Positions 1 to 10,109 of a DNA stretch of 64,000 bases are shown here, piece by piece. The notes beneath the pieces were generated by a model that had not been told where the DNA came from, did not search any database, and saw only the letters and a program-made list of their open reading frames with translations. A program made the position numbers and the translations under genes. Origin of the DNA: Trichobilharzia szidati (Eukaryota > Platyhelminthes > Trematoda > Strigeidida > Schistosomatidae); contig OX235279.1 in assembly GCA_944472155.2 (NCBI GenBank), positions 157,378,199 through 157,442,198 on the forward strand. The letters are read 5' to 3'. Within the stretch, counting starts at the first letter, position 1. Every line of letters begins with the position of its first letter.

Positions 1-748
1 GAATGCCAGGCACTTTGATTCCTGCCAGCATTGTTAGAAATTCTGTGTAAGGTTTCCGAGGTTCCTTCCTTGTATGGAATTACTTACTACTGATGATTCA
101 AATCCCCTATTGTTGGAGTAGTCACATCATTCTGTACATTTTTGTTATGCATGTCGTTTTTATTATTATTCCTACCATCATTGTCAATTTTATTTTTTTT
201 TTCACTTTCGTAAACACATCTTGATTAATTTATCAGGGTAATTATTAAGTTTCGAAGAGTCTATTATATACCTCATTTCCTGTCTTAGATTTTCCTTGGT
301 ACTACTTAGTTTTTGTGCTCTGTCACTTAAACATCTCACTAATCCTATTAACCGACATAGGATGGGATGATTGGAAGTCCAAATATCTGATTGAATGTGT
401 GGGTTTCCTGTAAACACTAGTGTTTAACTTCCCATCTTCTTTCCTTTCTTCTCTACAATCTAACACTGGAAGCTCCCCATCCTGACTTTCTAATTCATAA
501 GTGAATTGAATTAATTTATTTATTCCGCTCCACAGGATCCTTTTAACCGATATAGTTTCTCTTTTCTCTGAGAATTGCATACTACCACAGTGTATAAAGT
601 TTATACATGTATTAAATTTATATGGAACACATTTAAATCTATTTAGTTCAGTTAAGTTGATTAATTTCAGGTCAGTTTTCATCATGAACTGAAACGCCTT
701 ATAGAACTGTTGAATACTAGGGAATACTGCATAGTTCGTATTAACCAT
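1..748 (-). mobile_element. Penelope-like element family A, RT C-terminal part and linker, frameshifted
   Basis: Reverse-strand reading shows the segment that follows the catalytic YVDD box in PLE reverse transcriptases: a FTYELE/GELPVLD stretch, then NTSVYRKPTHSIRYLDF and an SHP motif (about 530-320). After a frameshift near 320-420 it continues with LVRCLSDRAQKL, a NNYPDKLI motif and a K/E-rich run (down to about 200). The last part, reading PRKPYTEFLTMLAGIKV, runs off the left edge. The same family returns at 57.24 kb on the other strand. PLEs copy RNA into DNA at chromosomal nicks made by a GIY-YIG nuclease; this copy is broken and partial. The part of the frame above about 530 is not clearly PLE. 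Confidence 0.75.
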
Positions 749-1059
749 GTTATGGGGACCTCAGACAATGATTACTCCCTTATCAAAACTATTAAGGATG
801 AAGCATGCTGCTAATGAATGAGTAGCAAGAGGAAACTGAGTTGCCTTGACTACTGAGAGCTTTTGGGTCAGCTGACTACCCCTAATTTCTTATTTAACGT
901 CAAACTCAACAGCAGTGTACACTAGCGTGAAGACAGTTGACCTAGTAACTATTCTGAACACCTGATTATTAATCGAACCTCCATCAATGCACATGTACTG
1001 CACTGGACTGGTGACCATATTCATTGAAGTTAGACCAACTTAAGGTACATTAGCAGTCT

Positions 1060-1215
1060 GAAATCTTCGCCTCACAAATTAAAAGGCTCTGAACTTGATC
1101 TTCGATGAAGCCGTAGGTGTGTACTGATGAAGAACGTCAGACTAGGAAGAAGAAGCAGCTGTCCAGTACTCCATAGTGGTGATCTTCAGCGGTTCTCTAA
1201 CCGATGTGCTGGTTC
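1060..1215 (+). repeat. SINE-3 (hammerhead-type) copy, 3' portion
   Basis: The sequence contains GTACTGATGAAGA followed about 30 bases later by CAGCTGTCCAGTACTCC and a GGTTCTCTAA-type tail. This block recurs at 8.9, 15.7, 30.2, 41.4 and 63.4 kb. It resembles the hammerhead-bearing SM-alpha SINEs of schistosomes. The GAAA core element is degraded here and the tRNA-like head is poorly preserved. Confidence 0.55.
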
Positions 1216-1564
1216 ATGATGTATCAATCATAGATACGTACGCGTATTATCAAGGGAACGCAAGTCACTGGTCACTGGGAGTGAGGATATCACTCACTAT
1301 CTTCGTAAACAGGAAAAGTCTTAGAAAAAGGCTAAACAAAGCAGTTACGGTATGAAGAGCTATTGAAACAACTAAATATGTATCAGTCTTATGACTCCAA
1401 AGACTGGACCGTTAAAGACTTTTATTTATTTATGTAAAATAATTCAGTTACTTATATTTAAAAGTAGTGTATTATACAAATTATAATTTTATAATTTGGT
1501 ACTTGTTTTGCATCGTGCTAATAGGGTCCCGGTGGTTGAATTACCTACGAGATCCTCTTGTAAC

Positions 1565-1795
1565 TAAAAGATCTTGAGTACGGTTGTGGTTCAGTGGTCG
1601 AATAATTGTCAAACTTCCCTTGTTCGACGCACTCCTTAGCGTCGCTTAGCCGGTAGCAAGCCACGTAAAGAGGGGAGGTTGGGCATGTAGTTAGCAACGC
1701 CACCCCATCAGAAATAAGCACCACCGCCACTGTAACCCCAAAGCTCAAGCGTGAAGCCCTGTGTTCCACCGGGAACATAAAGGATTAAAATAATA
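1565..1795 (+). repeat. SINE-2 (tRNA-Gly-like head, RTE-like body and tail), decayed
   Basis: The right half is clear: GTTGGGCATG, TAGCAACGCCACCCCATC, CACCACCGCC, then GAAGCCCTGTGTTCCACC and an A-rich tail. The tRNA-like head is barely recognisable (GTGGTTCAGTGGTCG). The 3' part matches the RTE end at 44.67-44.72 kb. Better copies lie at 8.35 and 37.2 kb. Confidence 0.65.
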
Positions 1796-1859
1796 AATAA
1801 ACGTATTAAAAGAAGGTAAGTATGAAACAGTATGCAAAATAAACTTTCATTAATTTTAT

Positions 1860-2365
1860 TTCCAAGAGACAGGGTGGCCACTGTTCGAAACTTTATCTGT
1901 ATCAGAATATCATTTACCAATTCAATCTTCACACTTATCTGGAGTCAGACACTGCTTCTGTGTGTTTCAAAGACCTGGAGTGAGCGTCACGAAAGCACTT
2001 TGAACAGACAAGTGCAAACGTTTACCAAAAGCTGCCTTCTCCGGTTCCTTACAGTCTCCGTGGAAAGGACTAGCAACAAGGAACTCTCGTAGACAATGAA
2101 CCAACCTAGAACATATTGCCTAACGATTACGCCAAAGAAAACGGAGATTTATCGGAAACACTCTGAGAAGACAGTTGAGTGAAACTGCACGTCAGGCCAT
2201 CGGTTGATTGGAAAACTATTAGTTGGGCATGTGTTCAAGGGTGACATGGTGAAGATCGTGTGAGGGCAACTGTGAAGCTAGCTAAGGATGACTGCAGAAA
2301 AGGGGATGAAGTGGAGACATGCAGTTGAAACCCTTTGTTCCAATGGGAATTGATGGGAATAATAA
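1860..2365 (+). mobile_element. RTE LINE fragment, decayed C-terminal and 3' end
   Basis: In pieces and several frames the translation follows the last about 150 residues of the RTE protein encoded at 41.5-44.7 kb: counterparts of IFNSNVKSVLLYGSETW, LQTFINRCLRSILKIRWPER and ISNKDLWERT, then GRPRVTWRRSC. It ends in GAAACCCTTTGTTCC and an (AAT)n-like tail near 2345-2385. Stops and frameshifts throughout show an old 5'-truncated insertion. Confidence 0.75.
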
Positions 2366-2385
2366 TAATATCAATAATAATAATT

Positions 2386-3220
2386 CAGTACAGAAATGAT
2401 TCTTCATTTTCTCCAAAATGGACTACATGGACAGAAACGAATATTCCCGTAGGTCCTACTCTGCCAGAAAGGTTGGCTGGATAGCGGCTAGACTGAAAGC
2501 AGTTACCGTCTCATAGTGTATTGGGCTTCTGAGGACAAAGTCCTGCTTCTAGAAAACAGGGGTGACACGGCACTAAGGTGTTTGCGTCAGACTACCAGAA
2601 AGCTATCTATGTTCCTTCTCCCTTCTGAGGAGTTGGAAGGGGTTAGAGAAGGTTGGTCTCAGGGACTCTACATCCATACTGTTTACTTTCCTGAAGACAA
2701 CCTCAAAAACGTATTCAAGTAGTTCGCGTGCGCGATCAGGCCTCAAGTAGTTGTTCCCTCTTGTCACGCAACACTTAAATCCTTTCCATATTTTAGATAT
2801 TTCAAGAAGAAATCAACTTCCATAGGGTGTGCAGCCGAGAAATGTTGACCGCTTACCTACTCTCATTAACACAAAATGCTGTCTTAATTATCAGGGAATT
2901 TGATCAAATGAATAACAAGATGGCTGAGAATACGACTGAAAAACGTTCAACTCTCAGACCAAACTGGATCACATCGAACAACTAATTGAAGGATAAATGC
3001 AGCGCGATGAATAAATCAAAAACAATGTCGGTAAATAGCAGTTTACATTCTGGACCAAGAGAACAATATTCGTATGTTAGTATTTTCGCTCAAATTACCT
3101 ATGTAGTGGACAGTGTTTAAAATGGTAATCTAGGCTGCAAAATTAACATTTTCGTCTCACAACGATGAAACACAGTATTGCTGTGTATGGAATAAGACCT
3201 ACTAACTATGATGTCAGATG
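2386..3220. other. Stretch without a recognised element
   Basis: A 68-codon frame at 2516-2722 (+) resembles nothing I recognise and has no start context, repeats or motifs that argue for a gene. No RNA gene or TE signature was seen in the remainder. Confidence 0.4.
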
Positions 3221-3430
3221 TGCGTCAGTGTTCCAATGATAGATTGCTCGCCAACCACATACACATTCTGAATACGGTTCCTCTCCAAAGCATGTCTGTA
3301 TCTCGTCTAGTTACTTGCTAGCTGATAAAAAGCCCGGAAAAATGAGGAAGGTTGGAGTTGAAAGTAGCAATTTCATACCATGAAAAAGCCATACCCACTA
3401 GAACTTCAGGCAATTTCATCCTGTAGTCAG
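3221..3430 (+). repeat. SINE-2 copy, strongly decayed
   Basis: The order of blocks matches SINE-2: TGCGTCAGTGTTCCAATGAT and GCTCGCCAACCA (tRNA-like head), a GATAAAAAGCCCGG-type linker, then GAGGAAGGTTGGAGTTG, GTAGCAATTTCATACC and ACTAGAACTTCAGGC. The LINE-like tail is lost or unrecognisable. Confidence 0.55.
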
Positions 3431-3549
3431 TCGCTAGTGTACACTAGACCAATTTTCAAGTGCCTCCACGAAGGGAAGTTTTAACAAGTGCGATCGACCA
3501 AGTTATCCGGTGGGAGAAGAAATACTTACCAATGACATATATATATATC

Positions 3550-3700
3550 GCGAATTGGTAGGAGTTAGAATTAGTGAGTTATCTGGATTCCGTCCGAGTA
3601 GCTGAATGATCAACCAACTCCCCATGTGATCCAAAAGCCCTGAGTTCGATCAGTGATTGGTGCATACTATTGCCCTACCAAAATTTATTCAGTAATGTAT
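3550..3700 (+). repeat. SINE-3 head fragment (tRNA-like A/B boxes)
   Basis: A GCGAATTGGTAGGAGTTAG leader is followed by TGGATTCCGTCCGAGTAGCTGAATG (A-box-like) and GAGTTCGATC (B-box-like). The same leader plus head occurs at 40.15 kb and, reversed, at 60.4 kb. The hammerhead-like half is missing or unrecognisable. Confidence 0.5.
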
Positions 3701-3779
3701 AAAGACCCATAGAAAAAATAAGATTAGTGGTGAAAATGACAACAAAAAAATTAATATAGAATTTAAAGCTTCTGTAGTA

Positions 3780-4320
3780 CTGCTGTATGAAGAAGGAACA
3801 CAAGAAGCCCTATGTACGATTCCCCATAAGCCTGGAATTAAGATTGTATTTAAACCAACCAATCAACTCACTCAGAGACAACCTATATGGGCTTAAGGAC
3901 CCGATAGATCCAATTAAGAAAAATAATGTGATTCACCAAACACCATGTAATGACTGTAAGGTCAGTTACATTGGTGTCAAACTAGTAGATCGGGATCAGT
4001 TAGATTAATGGAACATAGAAATTTAGCTAGGTTTAGAAAGACTGACCCTACTAAGTTATATCCTAGGAAAAACAGAGTTCGGCCACTGTGTTGCATTAAC
4101 TTGAATGTAATCACACAATGCATGGTGAGTGGGAGAGGCTGAAAATATTAAAAGGAGATGTAGCTAGGTGTAGAGAGACAGAGAGAGGTTAATCATCAAA
4201 TAGTTGTTCATTGAATCAACACACCAAGCATACGTGAGATCAAAATGACCCAACACGTATACCGGATATATGGAAAATTAAGATAATTTGAATAACCCTA
4301 TAATCTATTCAGGGCGAAAA
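3780..4320 (+). mobile_element. PLE family A GIY-YIG endonuclease fragment
   Basis: Translation gives KKPYVRFPISLELRLYLNQP, then LKDPIDPIKKNNVIHQTPC and VSYIG, and after a frameshift RSVRLMEHRNLARFRKTDP. This is the linker plus GIY-YIG start of a PLE with a zinc-ligand-like cysteine pair before the YIG. Further C-terminal blocks (KILKGDVA, RQREVNHQIVVH) continue to about 4320 through stops. It is a pseudogene related to the copies at 1 and 57.2 kb. Confidence 0.7.
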
Positions 4321-4530
4321 TAATTAGAGCGAGCAAACTTTTCAAAAAATTATTCTTCAGGCTCTACAATTATAAATCTATCAATTTTAGCATACTGGTG
4401 TCAGAGTTAAAGGCAATTTAGCATTATTTATAAGAAAGTGTACTGTGTTACAAGATAAATTAATAGTCAGTTAGTTTCCATTACCATTTAAAATATGCAT
4501 GGCTTTAAAATAAATAATCCCCACTGAGAC
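4321..4530. other. Spacer with no recognised element
   Basis: AT-rich DNA between two PLE fragments; no coding or RNA signal recognised. Confidence 0.4.
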
Positions 4531-4538
4531 GTGAAACA

Positions 4539-4540
<2 letters not shown>

Positions 4541-4572
<32 letters not shown>
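4541..4572. repeat. (TA)n microsatellite
   Basis: About 30 bases of uninterrupted alternating T and A. A similar but shorter tract lies at 7072-7092. Confidence 0.9.
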
Positions 4573-4575
<3 letters not shown>

Positions 4576-4589
4576 TATATACGAATCAC

Positions 4590-4965
4590 CTACCATAAAC
4601 GTCCACTGGTGCACCTTAATGCTAAGGAAATGTTACCTCGACTGACTAATTACATGTGTATTTATGTTCACATGCTTTTATGCCAAGCTAGGTACATAGG
4701 ACGTCCGTCTAGAAACATATCCCGCTGCTTTCGAAAGTACCTCCTAGCTTGGCTGAGCAAAGGAAAGCGTAAAGGCATATTAATTCATCGATATTCCAAC
4801 ATATTGTAAAAACTGACTACATTGCATCTGATACACCGTTTAATATAGTCTACAAAGTTTACCGAAATGGACATGACTACATTTTCTTTGTACAGTGGAA
4901 GCTTTGGCAATGCGTAACATAAAGCCAAAACTTTGTGTATAGAAAACATTTTTACAATCTAAGTA
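4590..4965 (+). mobile_element. PLE family B GIY-YIG domain fragment
   Basis: Residues CIYVHMLLCQARYIGR are a mutated form of the family-B motif CIYSFTCSCGAIYIGR seen at 5.4 kb. The downstream LLAWLSKGKRKG corresponds to PVWLMKGERR, and after stops a VEALAMRN...KPKLCV block matches the domain end. Stops after about 4809 show inactivation. The fragment runs into PLE terminal sequence at about 4970. Confidence 0.7.
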
Positions 4966-5003
4966 TAAAACTTGGGCACTGTGGTGGTAGAGTATAACTC
5001 CAT

Positions 5004-5186
5004 TATGGATAAGATTTTATTTTGATAAATCACACAGTGTTATACAGTAATATTAAATGATGACCACGTTTCGAGTAAGCTAGTTGATACGATTATGAGC
5101 AGTAATAAATTGTGCTCGAAATGTGGTCATCAGTAAATATTACTGTATAACACTGTGTGATTTATCAAAATAAAATCTTATCCATA
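5004..5186. repeat. Near-perfect inverted repeat of PLE terminal sequence
   Basis: Arms 5004-5075 and 5115-5186 are reverse complements over about 72 bases with only a few mismatches, separated by 39 bases. The arm sequence (TGGTCATCAGTAAATATTAC and the following CACTGTGTGATTTATC) is related to the ends of PLE copies at 9.5, 52.25 and 58.1 kb. PLEs often have complex, partly inverted terminal repeats; this looks like two such ends facing each other. Confidence 0.8.
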
Positions 5187-5339
5187 ACAGAATTTGTACG
5201 ATCTCTTTCATCACCATGGTCTTGATTTTACCATGTGATTTACAAAACCTTGTTATCCTTCCTTATTCTATATTCCATTTGTTTTATTTTATTTCACGAA
5301 AAATATCCATTTATTCATAAGTAAAAACAGTTTTTTGTT

Positions 5340-5868
5340 CAGCGAAGAAATTTGTCCACATCTATGTGTATTTACTCTTTTACTTGCTCTTGTGGAGCTA
5401 TTTATATTGGACGTTGTAAACGTAATCGCCGAAAACGTGTAGCTGAACACTATCCAGTCTGGTTAATGAAAGGTGAACGTAGAAATGCGAAGTCGTCTAT
5501 CTGTGATCACCTGTTAGAGACAGGTCATTTAGCCCCACGTGATTCATCTTTCAAAGTTATCTACATGACAAAATCGAATCGATCCAAAAGTTTACGTTTT
5601 CTTCACTTATGCATAGCCGAAGCTTTAGCTATACATGAACAGAAACCTAAATTATGTGTTCGAAAACGTTTTGTCAAACCCCTTTCTTTACCTTGGTCAT
5701 AGTAATGTTCTTTCTAGTTTTTACTTTATTTTATTTTACCACTTGAATTCTTTCCACTTCACTTGACATCTTCACTCTTACCGTAATCGTACTCCTAATT
5801 TTTTTTAAAGTTTTAGACAACACTTGACATTTTTAAAACATTTTTGATTTCAATTCACTTATTTCCTC
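5340..5868 (+). mobile_element. PLE family B GIY-YIG domain, best-preserved copy, with 3' UTR start
   Basis: An open frame from 5352 to 5702 encodes 116 residues with the GIY-YIG hallmarks: CIYSFTCSCGAIYIGR (Y..YIG), R27-type basic residues, RKRVAEHY, SSICDHLLETGH, and a C-terminal IAEALAIHEQKPKLC block. The domain nicks target DNA so that PLE RNA can be reverse-transcribed. No RT domain precedes it, so this is a 5'-truncated copy; its left junction carries GTTCAGCGAAGAAAT, the reverse of the family's own 3' tail. The 3' UTR (5703-5868) is interrupted by a LINE and resumes at 6698. Confidence 0.8.
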
Positions 5869-6697
5869 CGATCTTTCCTGGTCCTCTCACATCTTGCTAG
5901 TGACTAGAAAGATGTTTCGCTTAACGTTCTACCTAAGGAAGTTTAGGCAGTCTGGTATAAAGCAGTCTTTACTTTCTCAGTTTGTCAATTCCTGTATTCT
6001 ACCCATCCCTCTTTACTGCTCCCCATTAATCTTTCCTGGACTACTTAAGAAAGACTTTGCTTCGCTGCATAGGGCACTAAAAGCTGTTAGTAGGGCAAGT
6101 GGGATTTCGTTAAACCAACTGGTTAACACAATTGTGGATAGACATATAATGTCATGTAAGAAACTAGCAAATTCTATATTGTCAGACCCCGAACACCCTC
6201 TCCATACGCAGCTCTCTCCTTGCATTTCATCTGGTAGAACTAGAAGCAACTATAGGAAGCTATATGCCAGGACTACCAAGTATAAAAACTCCACAATACC
6301 TTATCTGGCACAGCTGTTATGTGATGAGAAAACTGTTAGGCATGACATGATCAATTTACTGCGGCACTCTAACAAATAGTTCCCATTAGCTTTTGTTCTC
6401 CTTTCTTTGTTACTATTATATTGTTGCTCATATATTCTATTACAGACTAATTTTATATATCATATCCTGTGGTGCATTGTTTAAATATGTGAATGCAATG
6501 CTGTTCTTTTTTTTTTCTTTCTTTTATTTTTTTCTTTTATTTCCCTTTTTCTTTTTGTTGTTGTTGCTTTATATTTCTAAATCCTTATAAAATTTATGAG
6601 GTAATTAGATGCAATATTGTAATGAACGCTGAAAATTCCATACCTGTACCACAAATACTGTTTGGAATAAAGCCATTATTATTATTATTATTATTAT
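5869..6697 (+). mobile_element. CR1/Jockey-like LINE, 5'-truncated, nested in PLE-B
   Basis: A 161-codon frame (5894-6379) encodes the C-terminal tail that follows the RT in CR1-like LINEs: LLSQFVNSCILPIPLYCSP, LHRALKAVSRASG and a RTTKYKNSTIPYLA end. The 3' end reads GAAAATTCCATACCTG, then GGAATAAAGCC and (ATT)n at about 6670-6697. The RT catalytic domain is absent. Left and right flanks together reconstitute the PLE-B 3' UTR seen uninterrupted at 38.6-38.85 kb, so the LINE landed in an existing PLE copy. Confidence 0.8.
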
Positions 6698-6850
6698 AAA
6701 ACAATGTTTAATAATTTTGTAATTTATCCACTTCAACTCTCCCCTTATAACTTTTTAATTATCGTTATTCTTATCACTTATAAATGTATATTGACTGAGC
6801 AATTATTTTATTTCACTTAATGTTATCATTTTATTATATTGGCAACACTT
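6698..6850 (+). mobile_element. PLE-B 3' UTR continued after the LINE insertion
   Basis: TAATAATTTTGTAATTTATCC, CCACTTCAACTCTCCCC and ATATTGACTGAGCAATTATT match in order the stretch 38.71-38.84 kb that follows the GIY-YIG frame there. Confidence 0.65.
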
Positions 6851-7991
6851 CACTCATGTCTTCATCTGATTATATGCACATATTCACGTTTCCGAATGTA
6901 CTTTATTACCCCATTACCTATTTCTTGGTAGACCTCTATTTATTTAGTTATTCCAGTCATATATCTAATCAGTTTGTAACTAATAATCAAATATACCAAT
7001 ATTGCTGCACTTTAACACACACACATCACACAAACATGCAGGAAAGTTGATTGTTGTTGTCTGTTGTAGTTCATATATATATATATATATATCTGAATCG
7101 TGTAATGTATTTGCACAACACATTTCGAACGATCTGCTCACACACGGACTTACCATAGGAATACGTAAATGAAAATAATAAAGAGTTGAGGGGTAAGAAA
7201 ATAGACTTAGGTCAAGTTAAAGTGACATATTGAAGGGCAAAATAACAATCACAGGTAATAGTACATCTACCAGGGGATCAAAACAAAGTTTATCAAGGAG
7301 GATTTAGTGTGGTGACGAGTTGTTACTTTTACTGCCTAAAGGTGGTTTAAACTTCCTAATTGTTAGGACTTCCACAAACTTTAGGATACGCGCCCAAACA
7401 CGTTTTATTGGTAAGTTTAAAAGACGAGTAAACATCCTTTTTATGTCCAACCTATATGAATATAAAATCGTCGAGAAAAGGATTTTCCTCGCTGAATTCT
7501 TTAGCTTATGTTACCTCATAATGAAATCCTGTAACCAGTCACATAACCCCAACTGTTGGAGGCCTGCTTATATTTGGGCTACCGGAAAATTCCATCAATA
7601 TTTCACAGATATTTTCTCACTTTCAGTTTGTTTAAATCTGATAAAATAAGATGTTTAATTATGTTTTATACTCTGGAGAGTATTCCATATGCTTACAACT
7701 TGCTAACCTGCAAGTTACTAGTTATCGTGAGATAAAACGTAACCGTGGTTTCGGGCTCATGGCAATGCAAGAGAGCTATACATGGGTTGTGTCGTTGGCT
7801 CACAGAATGGATTCCTGAAACTTTTCTAACTGCCATTCAACCAAATTACATGCATTTCCCAAAGAAGACAAAGGAGAGACATCATAATTTCTTTGCATGC
7901 GCTTCATGTCAGGCAGAAGTGTTCTACGTGTTCTATCATCACGTGATATTTTATTTGAAGATCCTGGATGAAGGGAAAATATCATGAAATA
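6851..7991. other. Stretch without a firm element call
   Basis: Several frames of 76-109 codons (6820-7050, 7320-7649, 7745-7987) show no recognisable family. A (TA)n tract sits at 7072-7092. Around 7545-7600 the order GGCCTGC, ATTTGGGCTACCG, GAAAATTCC faintly resembles the SINE-1 body, too weakly for a call. Confidence 0.35.
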
Positions 7992-8062
7992 AACTATGCT
8001 GAAAACTTTGTACAATATCTAAACGCTGTACTAAATAAAACTATTATTATTACTATTATCAT
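7992..8062 (+). repeat. CR1-like LINE or SINE-1 3' tail remnant
   Basis: TGCTGAAAACTTTGTACAAT, a short spacer, then GTACTAAATAAAACTATTATT is a decayed version of the 3' terminal signature GCTGAAAATTCCAT...TGGAATAAAG(ATT)n seen at 6.65, 51.6, 56.1 and 58.6 kb. Confidence 0.45.
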
Positions 8063-8340
8063 TCAAATCAACACTTGAACATATCTATATGGTCAATGAG
8101 AACAAGAGATTAAATGAAATGAAGCGGTTAAATGATGTGTATATGTACATATACAGTCAACAAAAGTACTGTTTCCAAGGTTGAGTGTAGTCAGTGATGT
8201 GACAGTGACAGTATGAACACTAATGAGGGGAAAAAACCCAATGAACCAATAGGCTAAACATAAGTTCAGGGATCAAAAACAGCAATAATAACGATTATGA
8301 AATAATATCTGTGATATGGTGTAAACTTAAAAGTACCGTC

Positions 8341-8606
8341 AATGAAGTTGTGCGTCGGTGACACAGCGGTAGGATGCTCGCCGACCACGCATGTGGTCCG
8401 GGGTTCAATCTCCTGCCACCGACACATTCCTTTACCTCACTAAGCCAGTAATAAGACTGGCAACGAAGGAAGGTTGGGCATGAGGCTAGCAACCCGCATC
8501 CCGTAAAAGTAAACACCACCGCTACCGAAACTTCAAGCCTCTAGCTTGAAGCCCTAGGTTCCACAAGGAAAGTAAAGGAATAAAATAAAAAATAATAAAT
8601 GAAGTT
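8341..8606 (+). repeat. SINE-2, complete, with 9-bp target-site duplication
   Basis: Structure in order: tRNA-Gly-like head (TGCGTCGGTGACACAGCGG, GCTCGCCGACCA, B box GGGGTTCAATC, ending CCGACAC), linker CCTCACTAAGCCAGTAATAA, an RTE-5'-like block (GAGGCTAGCAACCC to CGAAACTTCA), then an RTE-3'-like tail (GAAGCCCTAGGTTCCAC, AAAGGAATAAAAT). Flanking AATGAAGTT occurs perfectly at 8341-8349 and 8598-8606. RNA polymerase III would start from the A/B boxes, and the RTE machinery could mobilise the RNA through the shared 3' end. Confidence 0.8.
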
Positions 8607-8829
8607 AATGAACGTAAACGTAGGATATAATAGACATAAAAACGAATTCGTAAAATGCTATGAAATAAAACTTTGTCAATGACAGGATGAGCACTACTGA
8701 GTTTATGGATGACATATAGCAATAATAATGACGATAAAATAATAAAGATCGTATATTGTAAACTTACAAGTACTACTAGTGAACAATTTTTAGGTAACAA
8801 TGGAGTTAATGAAATTGAATGAACAGGAT

Positions 8830-8985
8830 TCATGGTCTCAGTGACTGAATGTTCTACCAAGTCGTCTTGTAACCGAAACGTCCTGAGTTTGAAACCTGGT
8901 GCGCGCATACTACCGATGAGTTCCAAACTAGAAAGAAATAGCTGTCCAGTACTATCAGCTGGTTTTCAATCCTTCACTAACTGAC
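8830..8985 (+). repeat. SINE-3 (hammerhead-type) copy
   Basis: Head: CAGTGACTGAATGTTCTACC (A-box-like) and CTGAGTTTGAAACC (B-box-like). Then CCGATGAGTTCC, AAACTAG, AAAGAAATAGCTGTCC (hammerhead-like core with one change in CUGAUGA), CAGTACT and GGTTTTCAATCC. A nearly identical reversed copy is at 41330-41482. Confidence 0.65.
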
Positions 8986-9259
8986 ATTAATCCGTGATCA
9001 AACATTAAACAAATCAAATCCCTACAAACAAATTCTTGAAAAGTAAATAAACTGACAAGTTTCAAAAGCATCACATAAATCTAGGGTATAACAGACACAG
9101 AAAGAAAGATCATGAAGTCGTAGAATGCTCTGAAATGAACCTTTGTCAATTAAACAATGGGAAAAATAGAATAGGAATTGAAAGTTCCATAATTTATGAA
9201 GGATTGGTTGGCCTTGTCCTATATCAAGGTGAACAAATCAGTTGGACACACTTCTTCTG

Positions 9260-9560
9260 GTTACACAGACCACGTATTCTCGCATTTAGTGATTGCTATC
9301 AATTCAGCTACTGATAGAAGACGCAATCGACGTCCTCCAGGTTGATCATCTGGCACACTGTAGGTCAATGAACAACAAGAGGAAGAGAAAAGATGTATGT
9401 ATAGGAAGCAAATCATGAAGCCGTTTGATGGACACATTGTGATATGATTGTGAGCGGCAGCAACAAAACTTGTGCTTGAAACGTCGTCATCCAATCACTG
9501 TTGATACTCTAACACTCATCACTGTCTGTTATATGAGACAGACAAACTTATCTAGTAATG
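9260..9560 (+). mobile_element. PLE terminal region (3' end)
   Basis: GAACAACAAGAGGAAGAGAA, AAATCATGAAGCCG, GATTGTGAGCGGCAGC, CTTGTGCTTGAAACGTCGTC and ATCCAATCACTG recur in the same order at 40.77-41.06, 52.2-52.4 (both reversed) and partly at 58.1 kb behind a PLE-A coding end. The GTGAGC...GTGCTTGAAAC hairpin followed by GTCGTC is reminiscent of the hammerhead-type motifs found in PLE terminal repeats. The apparent minus-strand frame here is not a gene. Confidence 0.55.
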
Positions 9561-9845
9561 AATCATTTCTCACCTCAGTACAACACCACTGAAATTTCGA
9601 CAAAATTGATTTCATTTTTATCAATGAAAAGTTTGTAAATTGTTTATTAATACTTATGAGATATTTTGGAATAAATAAAATGTTTTTGATTTTTTCAAAT
9701 GTATGTTTATCAGAGAGAGAGAGAGAGAGAATGATCCAATTTTTTCACTTGGATAATATCCGGAATGAAATTTAAGACTTTGTATTAGGCGACATATACA
9801 CCAGTGTTCAGCTGATATTTATAAGTAAAGTGAATTCACCAGGTG

Positions 9846-10105
9846 TCATTTTATCGAGTTGTAAACACTCCGTGTTTCTATCCAGCCAGACTGCATACTG
9901 TTCCCGAAAGCGTTTCACAAGTCAAGGAATCTTTCATCTGCTGGCCAAATATTTTATTGCAAGAAAATGTACCTCGTAGGCCGGAAGCAAAGCATATTGG
10001 TTCACGGAGAGATCTTGAAATCAGTTATCCGAGAGTTAATGTCTCAGTATGACTTCTAAATCCGAGACTCATCAGTAAAATTAATCTAGTGTGGGGACAT
10101 CATGG
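9846..10105 (+). repeat. Short dispersed repeat shared with 33.0-33.1 kb
   Basis: TGCAAGAAAATGTACCTCGTAGGCCGG and the next 25 bases recur, reversed, at 33030-33095 immediately upstream of a PLE-B GIY-YIG fragment. Which element it belongs to is not clear. Confidence 0.4.
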
Positions 10106-10109
10106 ATCT

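Larger units (their letters stand above)
8640..9845. repeat. Inverted duplicate pair 1, arm A
   Basis: This roughly 1.2 kb matches in reverse orientation 40480-41520 plus 44725-44850, apart from the RTE insertion in the other arm. It includes a SINE-3, unclassified AT-rich DNA, a PLE terminus (about 9260-9560), and a (GA)n tract at 9714-9731. This arm is the unoccupied form of the RTE site, near 8795-8810. Confidence 0.8.

Noticed and set aside
6393..6699. Membrane-like proteins with Phe/Leu-rich segments
   Set aside because: They come from T-rich LINE 3' UTR and its (ATT)n tail.
9261..9494. A conserved small gene (77 codons, second copy at 40818-41051)
   Set aside because: It lies antisense in a PLE terminus; its conservation follows from the inverted duplication.
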